Assembly: GCA_902770045.1 (NCBI GenBank)
Contig: CACXRO010000030.1
Location: 1 to 36,564 of the forward strand
Length of the DNA: 36,564 bases
Direction of reading: 5' to 3'
Origin: an uncultured bacterium
Lineage (GTDB): Bacteria > Verrucomicrobiota > Kiritimatiellia > RFP12 > UBA1067
A program made the translations under genes and the position numbers. Within the stretch, counting starts at the first letter, position 1. Every line of letters starts with the position of its first letter. Under the pieces are notes generated by a model. The model made no database searches. It saw only the letters and a list, made by a program, of their open reading frames with translations, and was not told the origin of the DNA. This document shows, one piece after another, positions 20,105-27,012 of this stretch.

Positions 20105-21398
20105 GATTGCCGAACTGCGGCGGAATCGGGATTTATCAGCTGAAAGCTCGCGCTTTACAGTGTTGACCGGGCGTAGGCGTGTCGGCAAGACCGAACTTAT
20201 AACCGAGGCATATTCTGACCAGCCCTACGTCTATTTCTATGTGTCCCGAAAGGCCTTGCCTGATTTGTGCGAGGATTTCCGCCTAATAGCGGAAAAAGCG
20301 CTTGGACGTTCTATCCCCGGCGGGATAAGGCGTTTCAGCGAGATTTTTCGCTTTATCCTTGAGGAGTCTTCGGCAAGGCCGATAACGCTTGTCATTGATG
20401 AGTTTCAGGATTTTACGTATATCGACGAGTCTGTCTTCAGTGAGATGGCCCGCGACTGGGATCAGCTCAACCGAAAGGCGCGGATAAACCTTGTGGTCAG
20501 CGGAAGCATAAACCGTCTGATGACGCAGATAATGGAGAACAGGGAAGCCCCTTTGTATGGACGCAATACCGGCAAGATAAAGCTCGAACCCTTCGACATC
20601 CCCGTACTTAAGGAAATCCTTGCGTTCCACAATCCGAAATGGACCAGCGAAGACCTGCTGGCGCTCTGGACATTTACCGGCGGAGTTCCGAGATACGTCG
20701 CTCTTCTGATGGATGCGAAGGCATGGACGCGGGATGCCATGATAAAGGAGATAGTGCGCGAGAATTCGACTTTCTTTGACGAAGGGAAGTCTATCCTTAT
20801 TCAGGAGTTCGGCAAGGAGCATGGCACGTATTTTTCCATCTTGTCCGCCATTGCGGGCGGCAAGACGTCGCGGGACAAGATAGAGTCCGTGACTGGCGGT
20901 GCGGTGAGCGGTTTCTTGACGAAACTCGAGAGGGAGTACGATCTCATCTCGAAGGTTCGGCCTTTGTTTGAACGGAACGAGAAGAAGAACATCCTGTACA
21001 AGATAGAGGACAGTTTCTACCGTTTCTGGTTCCGCTTCATGTTCAAGTACGCCTATCTTCTTGAGGTGAAGATGTACGATGAACTCAGGGGGATCGTCAA
21101 GCGAGACTACGACGTATTCTCCGGCGTCGCCCTTGAAAGCTATTTCCGGCACAAGTTCATCGGAGAGCGCAAATACACCCGCATCGGCGGATGGTGGGAT
21201 CGCAAGGGGGAGAACGAGATCGACCTTGTCTGCGACAATGAGTTCACGGGCGAGCTCGTGTTCTTTGAGGTCAAGCGCGACGTCTCCAAAATCAGTCTCG
21301 GGGACCTTGAGCGCAAGGCTCGCGTATTTCTGGCGAAGAACCCTGAGCTTCAGTCCAGAAAGACATCTTTCAAGGGCCTCTCGCTTCAGGATATGTGA
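20079..21398 (+). CDS. AAA-type ATPase with C-terminal DUF234/nuclease-like domain
   Basis: A 439-residue member of the 'archaeal-type ATPase' family. RFFDRQNEIAEL opens the protein, the Walker A is GRRRVGKTELI (about residues 32-42), the Walker B LVIDEFQDF (about 106), and VVSGS follows as sensor-like motif. The C-terminal DUF234 region ends with EIDLVC...LVFFEVKRD, the D-ExK signature of a PD-(D/E)XK nuclease fold. Cellular roles of this family are poorly known; it is common near mobile DNA. The frame is open from 20043, but AAAGGGAA stands 5 nt before the ATG at 20079 and family proteins start with this sequence, so I use 20079. GC content is lower than in the flanking housekeeping genes. 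Confidence 0.85.
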   Translation: MRFFDRQNEIAELRRNRDLSAESSRFTVLTGRRRVGKTELITEAYSDQPYVYFYVSRKALPDLCEDFRLIAEKALGRSIPGGIRRFSEIFRFILEESSARPITLVIDEFQDFTYIDESVFSEMARDWDQLNRKARINLVVSGSINRLMTQIMENREAPLYGRNTGKIKLEPFDIPVLKEILAFHNPKWTSEDLLALWTFTGGVPRYVALLMDAKAWTRDAMIKEIVRENSTFFDEGKSILIQEFGKEHGTYFSILSAIAGGKTSRDKIESVTGGAVSGFLTKLEREYDLISKVRPLFERNEKKNILYKIEDSFYRFWFRFMFKYAYLLEVKMYDELRGIVKRDYDVFSGVALESYFRHKFIGERKYTRIGGWWDRKGENEIDLVCDNEFTGELVFFEVKRDVSKISLGDLERKARVFLAKNPELQSRKTSFKGLSLQDM

Positions 21399-21422
21399 GT
21401 GCTTCAGAAGGGGAGAAAACGA

Positions 21423-21800
21423 ATGAGCGACAAGAAACAGCATCCGTCTTTTGCGAAGAGCGTTGGATTTGCCATGCGAGGATTGCTCGCGGCGGCGAAG
21501 GGTGAGCGGAACTTCCGGATTCAGCTTTGTGCGTTTGCGGCAGTTGTGGCGCTCGGGTTTCTCCTGCGCCTGACGGCGCTTGAGTGGGTGGCGGTTCTTG
21601 TGTGCTCCGCGATGGTGCTCGGGGCGGAGCTGTTCAACACGGCAATTGAAACGGTCGTCGACCTCGTCTCGCCGGACTTCAACAAGCTTGCGGGAAAGGC
21701 GAAGGATGTTTCCGCCGCCGCGGTCTGGGTAATCGCCCTCTTCGCCGCTGTCGTTGGAATTGTCGTATTTGGTTCTGCCGCAATGCGGATGTGGGCTTGA
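21423..21800 (+). CDS. dgkA: Diacylglycerol/undecaprenol kinase (DgkA family)
   Basis: A 125-residue integral membrane kinase phosphorylating diacylglycerol or undecaprenol, feeding lipid carrier for cell-wall and surface polysaccharide synthesis. The family signature GAELFNTAIETVVDLV (about residues 62-77) carries the catalytic and metal-binding glutamates, and AKDVSAAAVWV follows. Three hydrophobic segments are evident (about 35-50, 52-70, 97-115). GGGGAG lies 8 nt before the ATG at 21423; the earlier in-frame GTG at 21399 has no ribosome site. It lies 24 nt after the ATPase and is probably co-transcribed. Confidence 0.9.
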   Translation: MSDKKQHPSFAKSVGFAMRGLLAAAKGERNFRIQLCAFAAVVALGFLLRLTALEWVAVLVCSAMVLGAELFNTAIETVVDLVSPDFNKLAGKAKDVSAAAVWVIALFAAVVGIVVFGSAAMRMWA

Positions 21801-21825
21801 ATTGCACAAGGTAAAGGAGGCGATT

Positions 21826-22200
21826 GTGTGGCCATTTGGCAAAGTTGAGTGGAAGACGGCAATGATGCCGTTGGAGTTTGTGGACGATGCGGGAGACTTG
21901 GATGTCATGATGATTTCTTTCGAGGCCGTGGGCAATCCAGACGGACAGACAAGATATTTCTCCGCTTCATATTACTTCCCGGGTGGTGATGCAGCTGTGG
22001 CTGAGTATGACAAGCTGCGTGAGGCGCTTCGGGGAATCGAAAATGTTCAAGTAGAGGTGGCGCTCAAATTCAGGAATGGGAGATTGAAGGATTTCCGAAT
22101 AACGCCGGAGTCATTGGTGGCCGCGACTGGGTGCGATGCATGTGGCCGACTTGAGATTTGTGGATGGGGAATAAACGAGAGCAGCTGGAAGACGAGGTAA
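21826..22200 (+). CDS. Hypothetical protein, about 124 aa
   Basis: Not recognised. Start: GTG at 21826, preceded by AAAGGAGG at 21813-21820. The frame is open further up (a TTG at 21754), but that would overlap dgkA and has no ribosome site. The protein is soluble and acidic in its first half (WPFGKVEWK, then FVDDAGDLDVMMISFEAVG). It ends with a CDACGRLEICGW stretch, three cysteines spaced C-x2-C-x5-C, a possible small metal site. It follows dgkA by 25 nt. Confidence 0.6.
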   Translation: MWPFGKVEWKTAMMPLEFVDDAGDLDVMMISFEAVGNPDGQTRYFSASYYFPGGDAAVAEYDKLREALRGIENVQVEVALKFRNGRLKDFRITPESLVAATGCDACGRLEICGWGINESSWKTR

Positions 22201-22204
22201 GCGT

Positions 22205-22336
22205 ATGAGCAATTCGATGTCGTGCAAGTGGGATTTGTGGATGGTCGCCGCGCTTGTGTGCGTGGCGGTCGTGCTGGGCATCTACCCAATCGACCGGACG
22301 GTGTGGTGCGTCGGGGCTCTTCCTCTGGCGTGTTAG
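22205..22336 (+). CDS. Small single-helix membrane protein, 43 aa
   Basis: Reads from ATG 22205 to TAG 22336. A basic and polar N-terminus (MSNSMSCKWDLW) is followed by one transmembrane helix (WMVAALVCVAVVLGIY) and a short tail with two cysteines. GAGG lies 7-10 nt before the ATG, and the gene begins 4 nt after the preceding stop. No family is recognised; small size limits confidence. Confidence 0.45.
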   Translation: MSNSMSCKWDLWMVAALVCVAVVLGIYPIDRTVWCVGALPLAC

Positions 22337-22355
22337 GGCAAATCGCTGAGTGCCA

Positions 22356-22393
22356 TTGACAACGGCAGAATATTGTGGTAATATACCACTATG
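22356..22393 (+). promoter_or_regulatory. hipBA promoter with palindromic operator over the -10
   Basis: -35 TTGACA 22356-22361, 17-nt spacer, -10 TAATAT 22379-22384, ATG at 22391 after 6 nt. The perfect palindrome GTGGTA-ATA-TACCAC (22375-22389) straddles the -10, exactly where the HTH antitoxin would bind to autorepress the operon. Leaderless start again. Confidence 0.75.
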
Positions 22394-22735
22394 GCCGATT
22401 TAAGTAATATATTGCCGCTAACCACGGTTGAAGATGCCTTGGCGAGCTTGCGCGGACTGGTTAGGCTTGCGCGTCAGCGCGAGGAATGGACGCAAGCCGA
22501 CCTTGCGCGGCGTTCGGGAGTTCCGATGACGACGATCTCGCGGTTGGAGCGGACGGGGCTTAGCTCGACCGACACGCTTTTCAAGGTGCTGTTTGCATTG
22601 AATCGGCTCGATGCCTTTGAGGACATGCTCAAGGAACAGTTGCGGCTCGTCAAGTTCCCCAAGACGCTTGATGGCGATTTCGAGTCTGCACCCAAGGTCG
22701 TCAAGCGCGTTCGCCATAAAGGAGGCTCCAAATGA
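22391..22735 (+). CDS. hipB: HipB-like antitoxin, XRE-family HTH
   Basis: A 114-residue DNA-binding antitoxin. The helix-turn-helix is at about residues 20-70 (LVRLARQREEWTQADLARRSGVPMTTISRLER), followed by a basic C-terminal tail (KVVKRVRHKGGSK) that may contact the toxin or DNA. HipB-type proteins neutralise HipA and repress their own promoter; the palindrome over the -10 box fits this. The stop overlaps the toxin start by 4 nt (ATGA at 22732-22735), the usual hipBA arrangement. Confidence 0.88.
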   Translation: MADLSNILPLTTVEDALASLRGLVRLARQREEWTQADLARRSGVPMTTISRLERTGLSSTDTLFKVLFALNRLDAFEDMLKEQLRLVKFPKTLDGDFESAPKVVKRVRHKGGSK

Positions 22736-23922
22736 AGCTGACGGTGAAACTCGACTTTGGACGCGGGTGCGAACTGAAGGTCGGCACGTTTTCCGAGATT
22801 GCGCGCGACACGGCGTTTGAGTTCGCGGGGGAGTTTCTTTCGTCGGGACTAAACCCGGCGCCGTTTCGTCTTCCCGCGGGCGGCGGATTGAAGATATACG
22901 ACCGCTCTGGGAACATGGAGACATTCGGTCTTTTTGACGATTCGCTGCCGGATGGATGGGGGCGGCGAATAGTTGACAGGATGTTCATGAAACGCGAGGG
23001 GCGGCTCCCCACTATAACCGAGCGCCTGATGTGCGTTGGGCGTTCGGGGAAGGGGGCGCTTGTCTACGAGCCGGCGGACGAAGCAGCGGAAGCGGCGAAC
23101 GAAGCGTTCGACCTCGCTGCGCTGGCGGAAGAGGCGATGGCGTTTGACGCGGGCGAGGCGGAGGACGCGCTGCAACGGCTTCGCAAGGCCGGTGGAAGTT
23201 CCGGCGGAGCGAGGCCAAAGGCGTATGTCGGGTACAATCCCAAGACGGGCGAGGTATGTGCGGAAAGTCCCGTCCTGCCGCCTGGCTTCGAGCATTGGAT
23301 TGTCAAGTTCAACACGAGGCGCGACGGCAACATGGCCGGCAAGATGGAATGGCGCTACTATGAGGCGGCGGTCGCGGCTGGTGCAGACATCGCGCCGAGC
23401 CGTCTTGTCGAGACGAAGGCGGGCAAGTTCTTCATGACGCGGCGGTTCGACCGCACGGACAAAGGCGGACGCTTCCACATGGCGAGCGCGGCAGGACTTC
23501 TCCATGCCGACTTCAGGATCCCCGGCGATGAATACGCGATTCTCTTCAGGTTGACGGACGCATTGACGCACGATAGGTCGGCAAAGACGGAGTTGTTTCG
23601 CCGCGCCTGCCTGAACGTGGTCGCGCACAACAGGGATGACCACTTGAAGAACTTCTCGTTCCTGATGGACGGGAAGGGGCGCTGGTCGCTCGCGCCGTTC
23701 TACGACTTCACATATGCGGAAGGGCCAAACGGATGGCAAACGCTATCCGTTTCCGGAGAAGGCGCTAACCCCGGCGTTGGCGATCTTCGGCGCCTCGCCA
23801 AGGATGTGGGTCTCGACAGAGACGAAAGCGAGCCAATCCTGGATCGCGTCATTGAAGCCTGTCGCAGTCTGGAAACGAATCGGAAGACAAATTTCCTTCA
23901 TGACGGGAAAGGAGGAGCTTGA
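22732..23922 (+). CDS. hipA: HipA-like Ser/Thr kinase toxin
   Basis: A 396-residue HipA-family kinase. In E. coli the homologue phosphorylates glutamyl-tRNA synthetase, causing growth arrest; other members have other targets. The N-terminal domain contains FGLFDDSLPDGWGRR. GGSSGGARPK at about 154-163 is the Gly/Ser-rich ATP loop with the autophosphorylation serine. The catalytic loop is HNRDDHLKNFSF from His299, with Asp302 as the likely base; APFYDFTY carries the metal-binding Asp325. All key residues are present, so it is probably active. The next gene starts 1 nt after its stop with a strong ribosome site inside hipA. Confidence 0.92.
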   Translation: MKLTVKLDFGRGCELKVGTFSEIARDTAFEFAGEFLSSGLNPAPFRLPAGGGLKIYDRSGNMETFGLFDDSLPDGWGRRIVDRMFMKREGRLPTITERLMCVGRSGKGALVYEPADEAAEAANEAFDLAALAEEAMAFDAGEAEDALQRLRKAGGSSGGARPKAYVGYNPKTGEVCAESPVLPPGFEHWIVKFNTRRDGNMAGKMEWRYYEAAVAAGADIAPSRLVETKAGKFFMTRRFDRTDKGGRFHMASAAGLLHADFRIPGDEYAILFRLTDALTHDRSAKTELFRRACLNVVAHNRDDHLKNFSFLMDGKGRWSLAPFYDFTYAEGPNGWQTLSVSGEGANPGVGDLRRLAKDVGLDRDESEPILDRVIEACRSLETNRKTNFLHDGKGGA

Positions 23923-23923
23923 C

Positions 23924-24679
23924 ATGCAAATTATAGTGACATATCGAGGCTATACCATAATGCGCAATCTGGCGAGTGCGTTTGTGGTAACTTTTGCGTT
24001 CTTTGTTATTTTTTATCTTGGTGCAGCAATGCCCTTGCTTCGCCTCATCGGATTTATCGGGATTCTGATTGGTGCCGTAGGTAGCGTTGTCGCTCCTATC
24101 ATTGGACTGTTGTTCCCAGTATGGACTGACGAGCCGATTTCAAAAGGACGCAGGAACTTCGCGCTGGTGGGATGGCTTGGCGCAGTTGAGGCGATTGCCG
24201 TGCTTGTCGTTGCCGTTTGGCTGGGATACGGGATGTATATGGCAGGTCGAAAAGTGGATGGTGTGTTTCCTGATAGAAAGGCAATGGAACGCGACAGGGT
24301 TGTCAGGAGCTTCCCGCTTGATCATCTGCTGCCAAAGGAGTCAAAGGATATTTCGTTCAAGGGCAGCACGGGAATAGGCGGATTGGGCTGGCAAGCAGAG
24401 TTTAAATGCCGCGTATCAGAGGCGGATTTTGCGGCGTTCTCAGCGTCGCATGATTGGGTCTTGGTCACAAACCGTTTTGAGAATGCGAATGCTGCTACGG
24501 CTGACCATTCGCCTGACAACCCTTTCTGGGGGAATAGCTCAATTGAGAATCCGTTCGTCGGTGGACAAGCTCCGAAGCGTTTCGTGTCGTACTATTATCT
24601 CAAGAGCAACTATGGGGGCATTTGCCTCGCGCTAGACTTGGAAACGGGAATCCTGTATGGCCGGTATTCAAGCAACTGA
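23924..24679 (+). CDS. Membrane protein with C-terminal soluble domain, downstream of hipBA
   Basis: A 251-residue protein of unknown family. Three hydrophobic helices are visible in the N-terminal half (about 16-38, 42-66 and 82-104), followed by a soluble domain of about 145 residues with FKGSTGIGGLGWQAEFKCRVSEADFAAF. GGAAAGGAGGAG precedes the ATG by 4-5 nt and lies within hipA; the gene starts 1 nt after the hipA stop, so it belongs to the same transcript. Whether it takes part in the toxin-antitoxin function is unknown. The frame is open upstream inside hipA, but the ribosome site decides for 23924. Confidence 0.75.
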   Translation: MQIIVTYRGYTIMRNLASAFVVTFAFFVIFYLGAAMPLLRLIGFIGILIGAVGSVVAPIIGLLFPVWTDEPISKGRRNFALVGWLGAVEAIAVLVVAVWLGYGMYMAGRKVDGVFPDRKAMERDRVVRSFPLDHLLPKESKDISFKGSTGIGGLGWQAEFKCRVSEADFAAFSASHDWVLVTNRFENANAATADHSPDNPFWGNSSIENPFVGGQAPKRFVSYYYLKSNYGGICLALDLETGILYGRYSSN

Positions 24680-24734
24680 GCAAGGGTATGCATTATGAAA
24701 GTGGAGATAGGGGAATGACGGATGGGGAGATTTG

Positions 24735-24931
24735 ATGCGTAGGTTGACAGATGCCGACTACAGCATTGACGCGGTGACGTCGGCGAAGGCGCTATTGGGC
24801 GCGTGGCTGTGCCGGCGGCTGGACGACGGCATGCTGAACGTCGTCAGTTCACCGCCTCGCCGCGCATTGGTATCGCCTACGCCTCCCCGCGCGACCAGCG
24901 CCGCAAATGGCGGTTTACGGCCATTCAATAA
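24735..24931 (+). pseudogene. 3-methyladenine DNA glycosylase (Mpg/AAG) with internal deletion
   Basis: The frame from ATG 24735 starts like Mpg (RLTDADYSIDAVTSAKALLGAWLCRRLDDG). After about 35 codons this stops, and in another frame the family C-terminus appears (SPRIGIAYASPRDQRRKWRFTAIQ, ending TAA 24929-24931). The central 130-150 residues with the catalytic glutamate are missing, so the product cannot be active. The junction is near 24835-24860. Confidence 0.75.
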
Positions 24932-25027
24932 TTTTTTTGCAGCGGCGTCAGAAACTGCCGGCGGGATTCCCTAACCTGGTGTAAGCGCGAGAATGGTCTT
25001 GCGCGTAATGAAGAAAGGAACCACGCC
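24932..25027. other. Short spacer before the His/Pro-rich protein gene
   Basis: Holds a run of seven T (24934-24940) after the Mpg relic and the ribosome site GAAAGGA (25014-25020) of the next gene. I cannot identify a -10 box with confidence. Confidence 0.35.
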
Positions 25028-25411
25028 ATGAACAACAACTTCAAGACTCTCGCGCTTGCCCTGGCGGCCTGCGCAGCAATGACCGGAACCGCGCTTGCCG
25101 CCCCCAAAGGCAACCCTCCGCCCCGCGGCAAGGCACCTACGGCCATGAAGGCTCCGGCCCATAAGGGACATGCTCCCGCCCGTCCGGCAGCCCACAACAC
25201 CCACCACAACACCCACCAGTTCGCCCACACGAGGCCGCAGGCGCTGCCTGTGCATCACCACCGTCCGGCACCACCACCACCTCCTCCGCCGCCTCCTCCG
25301 CCGCCGAGGCACCACTACCATGGGACCGTCGTCTGCACGCATACCGACTGCGATCTCGGGGCTTCGTTCCTGGGCGGACTCCTCGGAGCGCTGTTTGGCG
25401 CGGCGCTCTAA
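25028..25411 (+). CDS. Exported His/Pro-rich small protein
   Basis: A 127-residue protein. Residues 1-24 are a signal peptide ending ALA. The mature part is low-complexity: basic Pro/Ala/Lys at the start, then a His-rich stretch (HNTHHNTHQFAH, VHHHRPA), an uninterrupted run of 12 prolines, HHYHG, and a C-terminal Gly/Ala/Leu helix (FLGGLLGALFGAAL) of glycine-zipper type that could insert in a membrane. About 14 histidines and two cysteines (VCTHTDCD) suggest a metal-binding envelope protein; this is an inference, since no family is recognised. GAAAGGA precedes the ATG, and an intrinsic terminator follows. Confidence 0.7.
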   Translation: MNNNFKTLALALAACAAMTGTALAAPKGNPPPRGKAPTAMKAPAHKGHAPARPAAHNTHHNTHQFAHTRPQALPVHHHRPAPPPPPPPPPPPPRHHYHGTVVCTHTDCDLGASFLGGLLGALFGAAL

Positions 25412-25432
25412 GGTGTCGCTTCGCGAGATAAT

Positions 25433-25460
25433 CCCCGCACGATCAAGCGGGGATTTTCTT
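25433..25460 (+). terminator. Rho-independent terminator
   Basis: Stem CCCCGC (25433-25438) / GCGGGG (25447-25452) with an 8-nt loop, followed by ATTTTCTT. It lies 21 nt after the His/Pro-rich gene. Confidence 0.8.
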
Positions 25461-25504
25461 ATGTCGTGAATCCAGGCGGCGGCTTGCCGCGGCACTTTGC
25501 GCGC

Positions 25505-25527
25505 AAATATGGTATAATACGGGCATG
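25505..25527 (+). promoter_or_regulatory. Leaderless-type promoter upstream of the Smr gene
   Basis: AAATATGGTATAATACG with TATAAT at 25513-25518 and ATG at 25525 after 6 nt. That ATG opens an 11-residue ORF (MNSLYRSSDDA, stop 25558-25560), followed by the Smr gene from 25594 in the same frame. Confidence 0.7.
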
Positions 25528-25593
25528 AACAGTCTATATAGAAGCAGCGACGACGCGTGAGCGCGATCTGGGCGATGACGTTCTGAGGATGAC

Positions 25594-25947
25594 ATGGCGA
25601 GAAGGGCGAGTTTTCCGGAATACGACCTCCACGAGCGCGGGTCGACGGTGGACGAGGCGCTGGCGCGGCTGGAAAGGATCGTTTCCGCGGCGCGGGGCGG
25701 CGGGCCGTCGGTCTTCGCCGTCATCACCGGCTACGGGTCGTCCGGCGGCACCTCGATGATCAAGTCGGCGGTGGTTTCCGCCTGTCGGCGGTATCTTCGC
25801 CAGAACCACATCGCCGGGTTCCTCGACGGCGAGTTCGCCGGCGACATCTTCTCTGCGCAGTACCAGTCGTTTCCAGCCGCCGCTCGGATTCCCGTCGCCT
25901 ACAAGCGCTCTCCCAACCCCGGATTGGTGTTCATCTGCACAGGTTGA
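25594..25947 (+). CDS. Smr-domain protein, 117 aa
   Basis: A stand-alone Smr (small MutS-related) domain, a fold with nucleic-acid nicking activity in MutS2 and other proteins. Motifs: YDLHERGSTVDEALARL near the N-terminus (the DLH motif) and VITGYGSSGGTSMIKSAV (the family's HGxG-like loop, here TGYG, so the usual His is absent). GAGGATGAC precedes the ATG. It is the second start after the promoter; an 11-codon leader ORF comes first. Function in this organism is unknown. Confidence 0.75.
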   Translation: MARRASFPEYDLHERGSTVDEALARLERIVSAARGGGPSVFAVITGYGSSGGTSMIKSAVVSACRRYLRQNHIAGFLDGEFAGDIFSAQYQSFPAAARIPVAYKRSPNPGLVFICTG

Positions 25948-26050
25948 AGTTGGCGTTGCGATGCGACAGCCGAGACTGCGGCGCATTCGCTTCTTCGCCC
26001 CGCGCCAATCCTCGCTTCGGCCTACGCCTTTCCCATCGCCTTGAAGTAGT

Positions 26051-26063
26051 GGGGACAGACCCC
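26051..26063. repeat. REP-like palindrome GGGGACAGACCCC
   Basis: Identical to the copy at 26247-26259. The pair brackets a hipA C-terminal fragment. Resembles RAYT-associated REP cores. Confidence 0.55.
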
Positions 26064-26070
26064 TCAAAGT

Positions 26071-26238
26071 TGGCGCGGCGAATGGGCGCTTGCGCCGGCA
26101 TACGACGTCTGCTTTGCGCACAATCCGGAAGGGGACTGGACGTCGCGGCATCAGATGTCCGTCAACGGCAGCTTCGCGTCCGAGGCCGGTGTCCGCGGCG
26201 AACTTGCCGAGACGATCGCGCGCCGGCTGGAAGCATAA
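26071..26238 (+). pseudogene. HipA C-terminal fragment
   Basis: Read from 26071 this gives WALAPAYDVCFAHN, PEGDWTSRHQMSVNGSF, then ELAETIARRLEA and TAA at 26236-26238. The first two pieces match the end of HipA kinases, including the metal-binding Asp of APAYD, but of a different subgroup from the intact HipA at 22732, whose corresponding motif is APFYDFTYAEGPNGW. No upstream part of the gene is present and there is no start, so it is a relic. It lies between two identical REP-like palindromes. Confidence 0.7.
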
Positions 26239-26246
26239 AAGCAGCG

Positions 26247-26259
26247 GGGGACAGACCCC
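26247..26259. repeat. REP-like palindrome GGGGACAGACCCC (second copy)
   Basis: Identical 13-mer to 26051-26063, in the same orientation, 9 nt after the end of the hipA fragment. Confidence 0.55.
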
Positions 26260-26423
26260 AGCCTCCCTATGAGAAGCGGGGCGTCAATGCGTTGAAGTGG
26301 CTGCATTGAGAACCGTCTTCTGACAGTGTCAGGCCTCTTCTGTCCATGTTCTCGTTTGAACATTCACTGTGGAACCATCCGATGCTCAGCGAAAACGCCG
26401 CGCAGGCTCGCGTGGCCGCCGTC
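26260..26423. other. Gene-free stretch before the polysaccharide locus
   Basis: No gene or RNA recognised. Contains short self-complementary pieces (CTGACAGTGTCAG at 26320-26332) and leads into the direct repeats of the next promoter. Confidence 0.4.
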
Positions 26424-26493
26424 CAATCTGCCGCGGAAAGTGCCGCGGTGCAGTTGCAATCTGCCGCGGAAAATGAGATAATACACACTAATG
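26424..26493 (+). promoter_or_regulatory. Promoter of the polysaccharide locus with two 16-bp direct repeats
   Basis: The repeat CAATCTGCCGCGGAAA occurs at 26424-26439 and 26457-26472 (33-bp period), each with the palindrome CCGCGG; a third TGCCGCGG lies between. The -10 GATAAT is at 26477-26482 with TG at 26474-26475, and ATG 26491 follows after 8 nt. The second repeat covers the -35/spacer region, a natural regulator site. Confidence 0.55.
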
Positions 26494-26913
26494 AATGTAG
26501 TGGTAAAAGAACTGCAGCTGCCATGGCATGGCGACGAGCGCGGCAAGCTGATTGCGCTGGAAGCGCTGACTGACCTTGTGCCGTTTGAGGTTAAGAGGGT
26601 CTACTACATATTCGACACCACGCCTGGCACCGTGCGCGGCAAGCACGCGCACAAGGTACTGAAGCAACTGCTGATATGCGTGTCTGGTGCTTGTACGATC
26701 GAGTGCGAGATGCCGGACGGCACAAAATCCGAGCATCGTCTCGACTGGCCGGACCGCGGATTGCTGATAGAGGGCCTTGTCTGGCGGCAGATGAAGGAGT
26801 TCTCCAAGGACGCCGTCCTCCTTGTCCTTGCCAGCGAACACTACGACGAGTCCGACTACATTCGGAGCTATGACGAGTTTAGGCGATTGAGTGGCAGTGG
26901 CGAAATGAAGTAA
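26491..26913 (+). CDS. fdtA: dTDP-4-keto-6-deoxyhexose 3,4-ketoisomerase (FdtA/QdtA-like cupin)
   Basis: A 140-residue WxcM/FdtA-type cupin. These enzymes move the keto group of dTDP-4-keto-6-deoxyglucose from C4 to C3, giving the substrate for 3-amination. The cupin core PGTVRGKHAHKVLKQLLICVSGACTIEC carries the His-x-His of the active site, and IEGLVWRQMKEFSKDAVLLVLAS is the second cupin half. The partner transaminase FdtB is 4 kb downstream (30761). Whether the product is a Fuc3N (FdtA) or Qui3N (QdtA) derivative depends on C4 stereochemistry and cannot be read from sequence by eye. Start set by the adjacent -10 box. rmlA/rmlB are not in the window. Confidence 0.87.
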   Translation: MNVVVKELQLPWHGDERGKLIALEALTDLVPFEVKRVYYIFDTTPGTVRGKHAHKVLKQLLICVSGACTIECEMPDGTKSEHRLDWPDRGLLIEGLVWRQMKEFSKDAVLLVLASEHYDESDYIRSYDEFRRLSGSGEMK

Positions 26914-26928
26914 GTGGAGGTGTTTGTC

Positions 26929-27009
26929 ATGAAGATTTCGTATTATTTGTCAGAGGCCATGTTTTTAAATGTAGACTTGGTGGCGATTGGCACTTTAAGG
27001 ATGTGGTGA
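26929..27009 (+). pseudogene. Short ORF, possible acetyltransferase remnant
   Basis: ATG 26929 with GGAGG upstream reads 26 residues to TGA 27007-27009. The stretch FLNVDLVAIGTLRMW resembles the beginning of FdtC/QdtC-type left-handed beta-helix N-acetyltransferases (IGxGTxIW), which commonly sit next to fdtA. I read it as the start of a lost acetyltransferase, but it may be a small ORF without function. Confidence 0.3.
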
Positions 27010-27012
27010 TTT

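Noticed and set aside
25944..26309. Forward 121-residue ORF overlapping the hipA fragment
   Set aside because: No domain; the HipA-like reading frame in the same DNA explains the region better.
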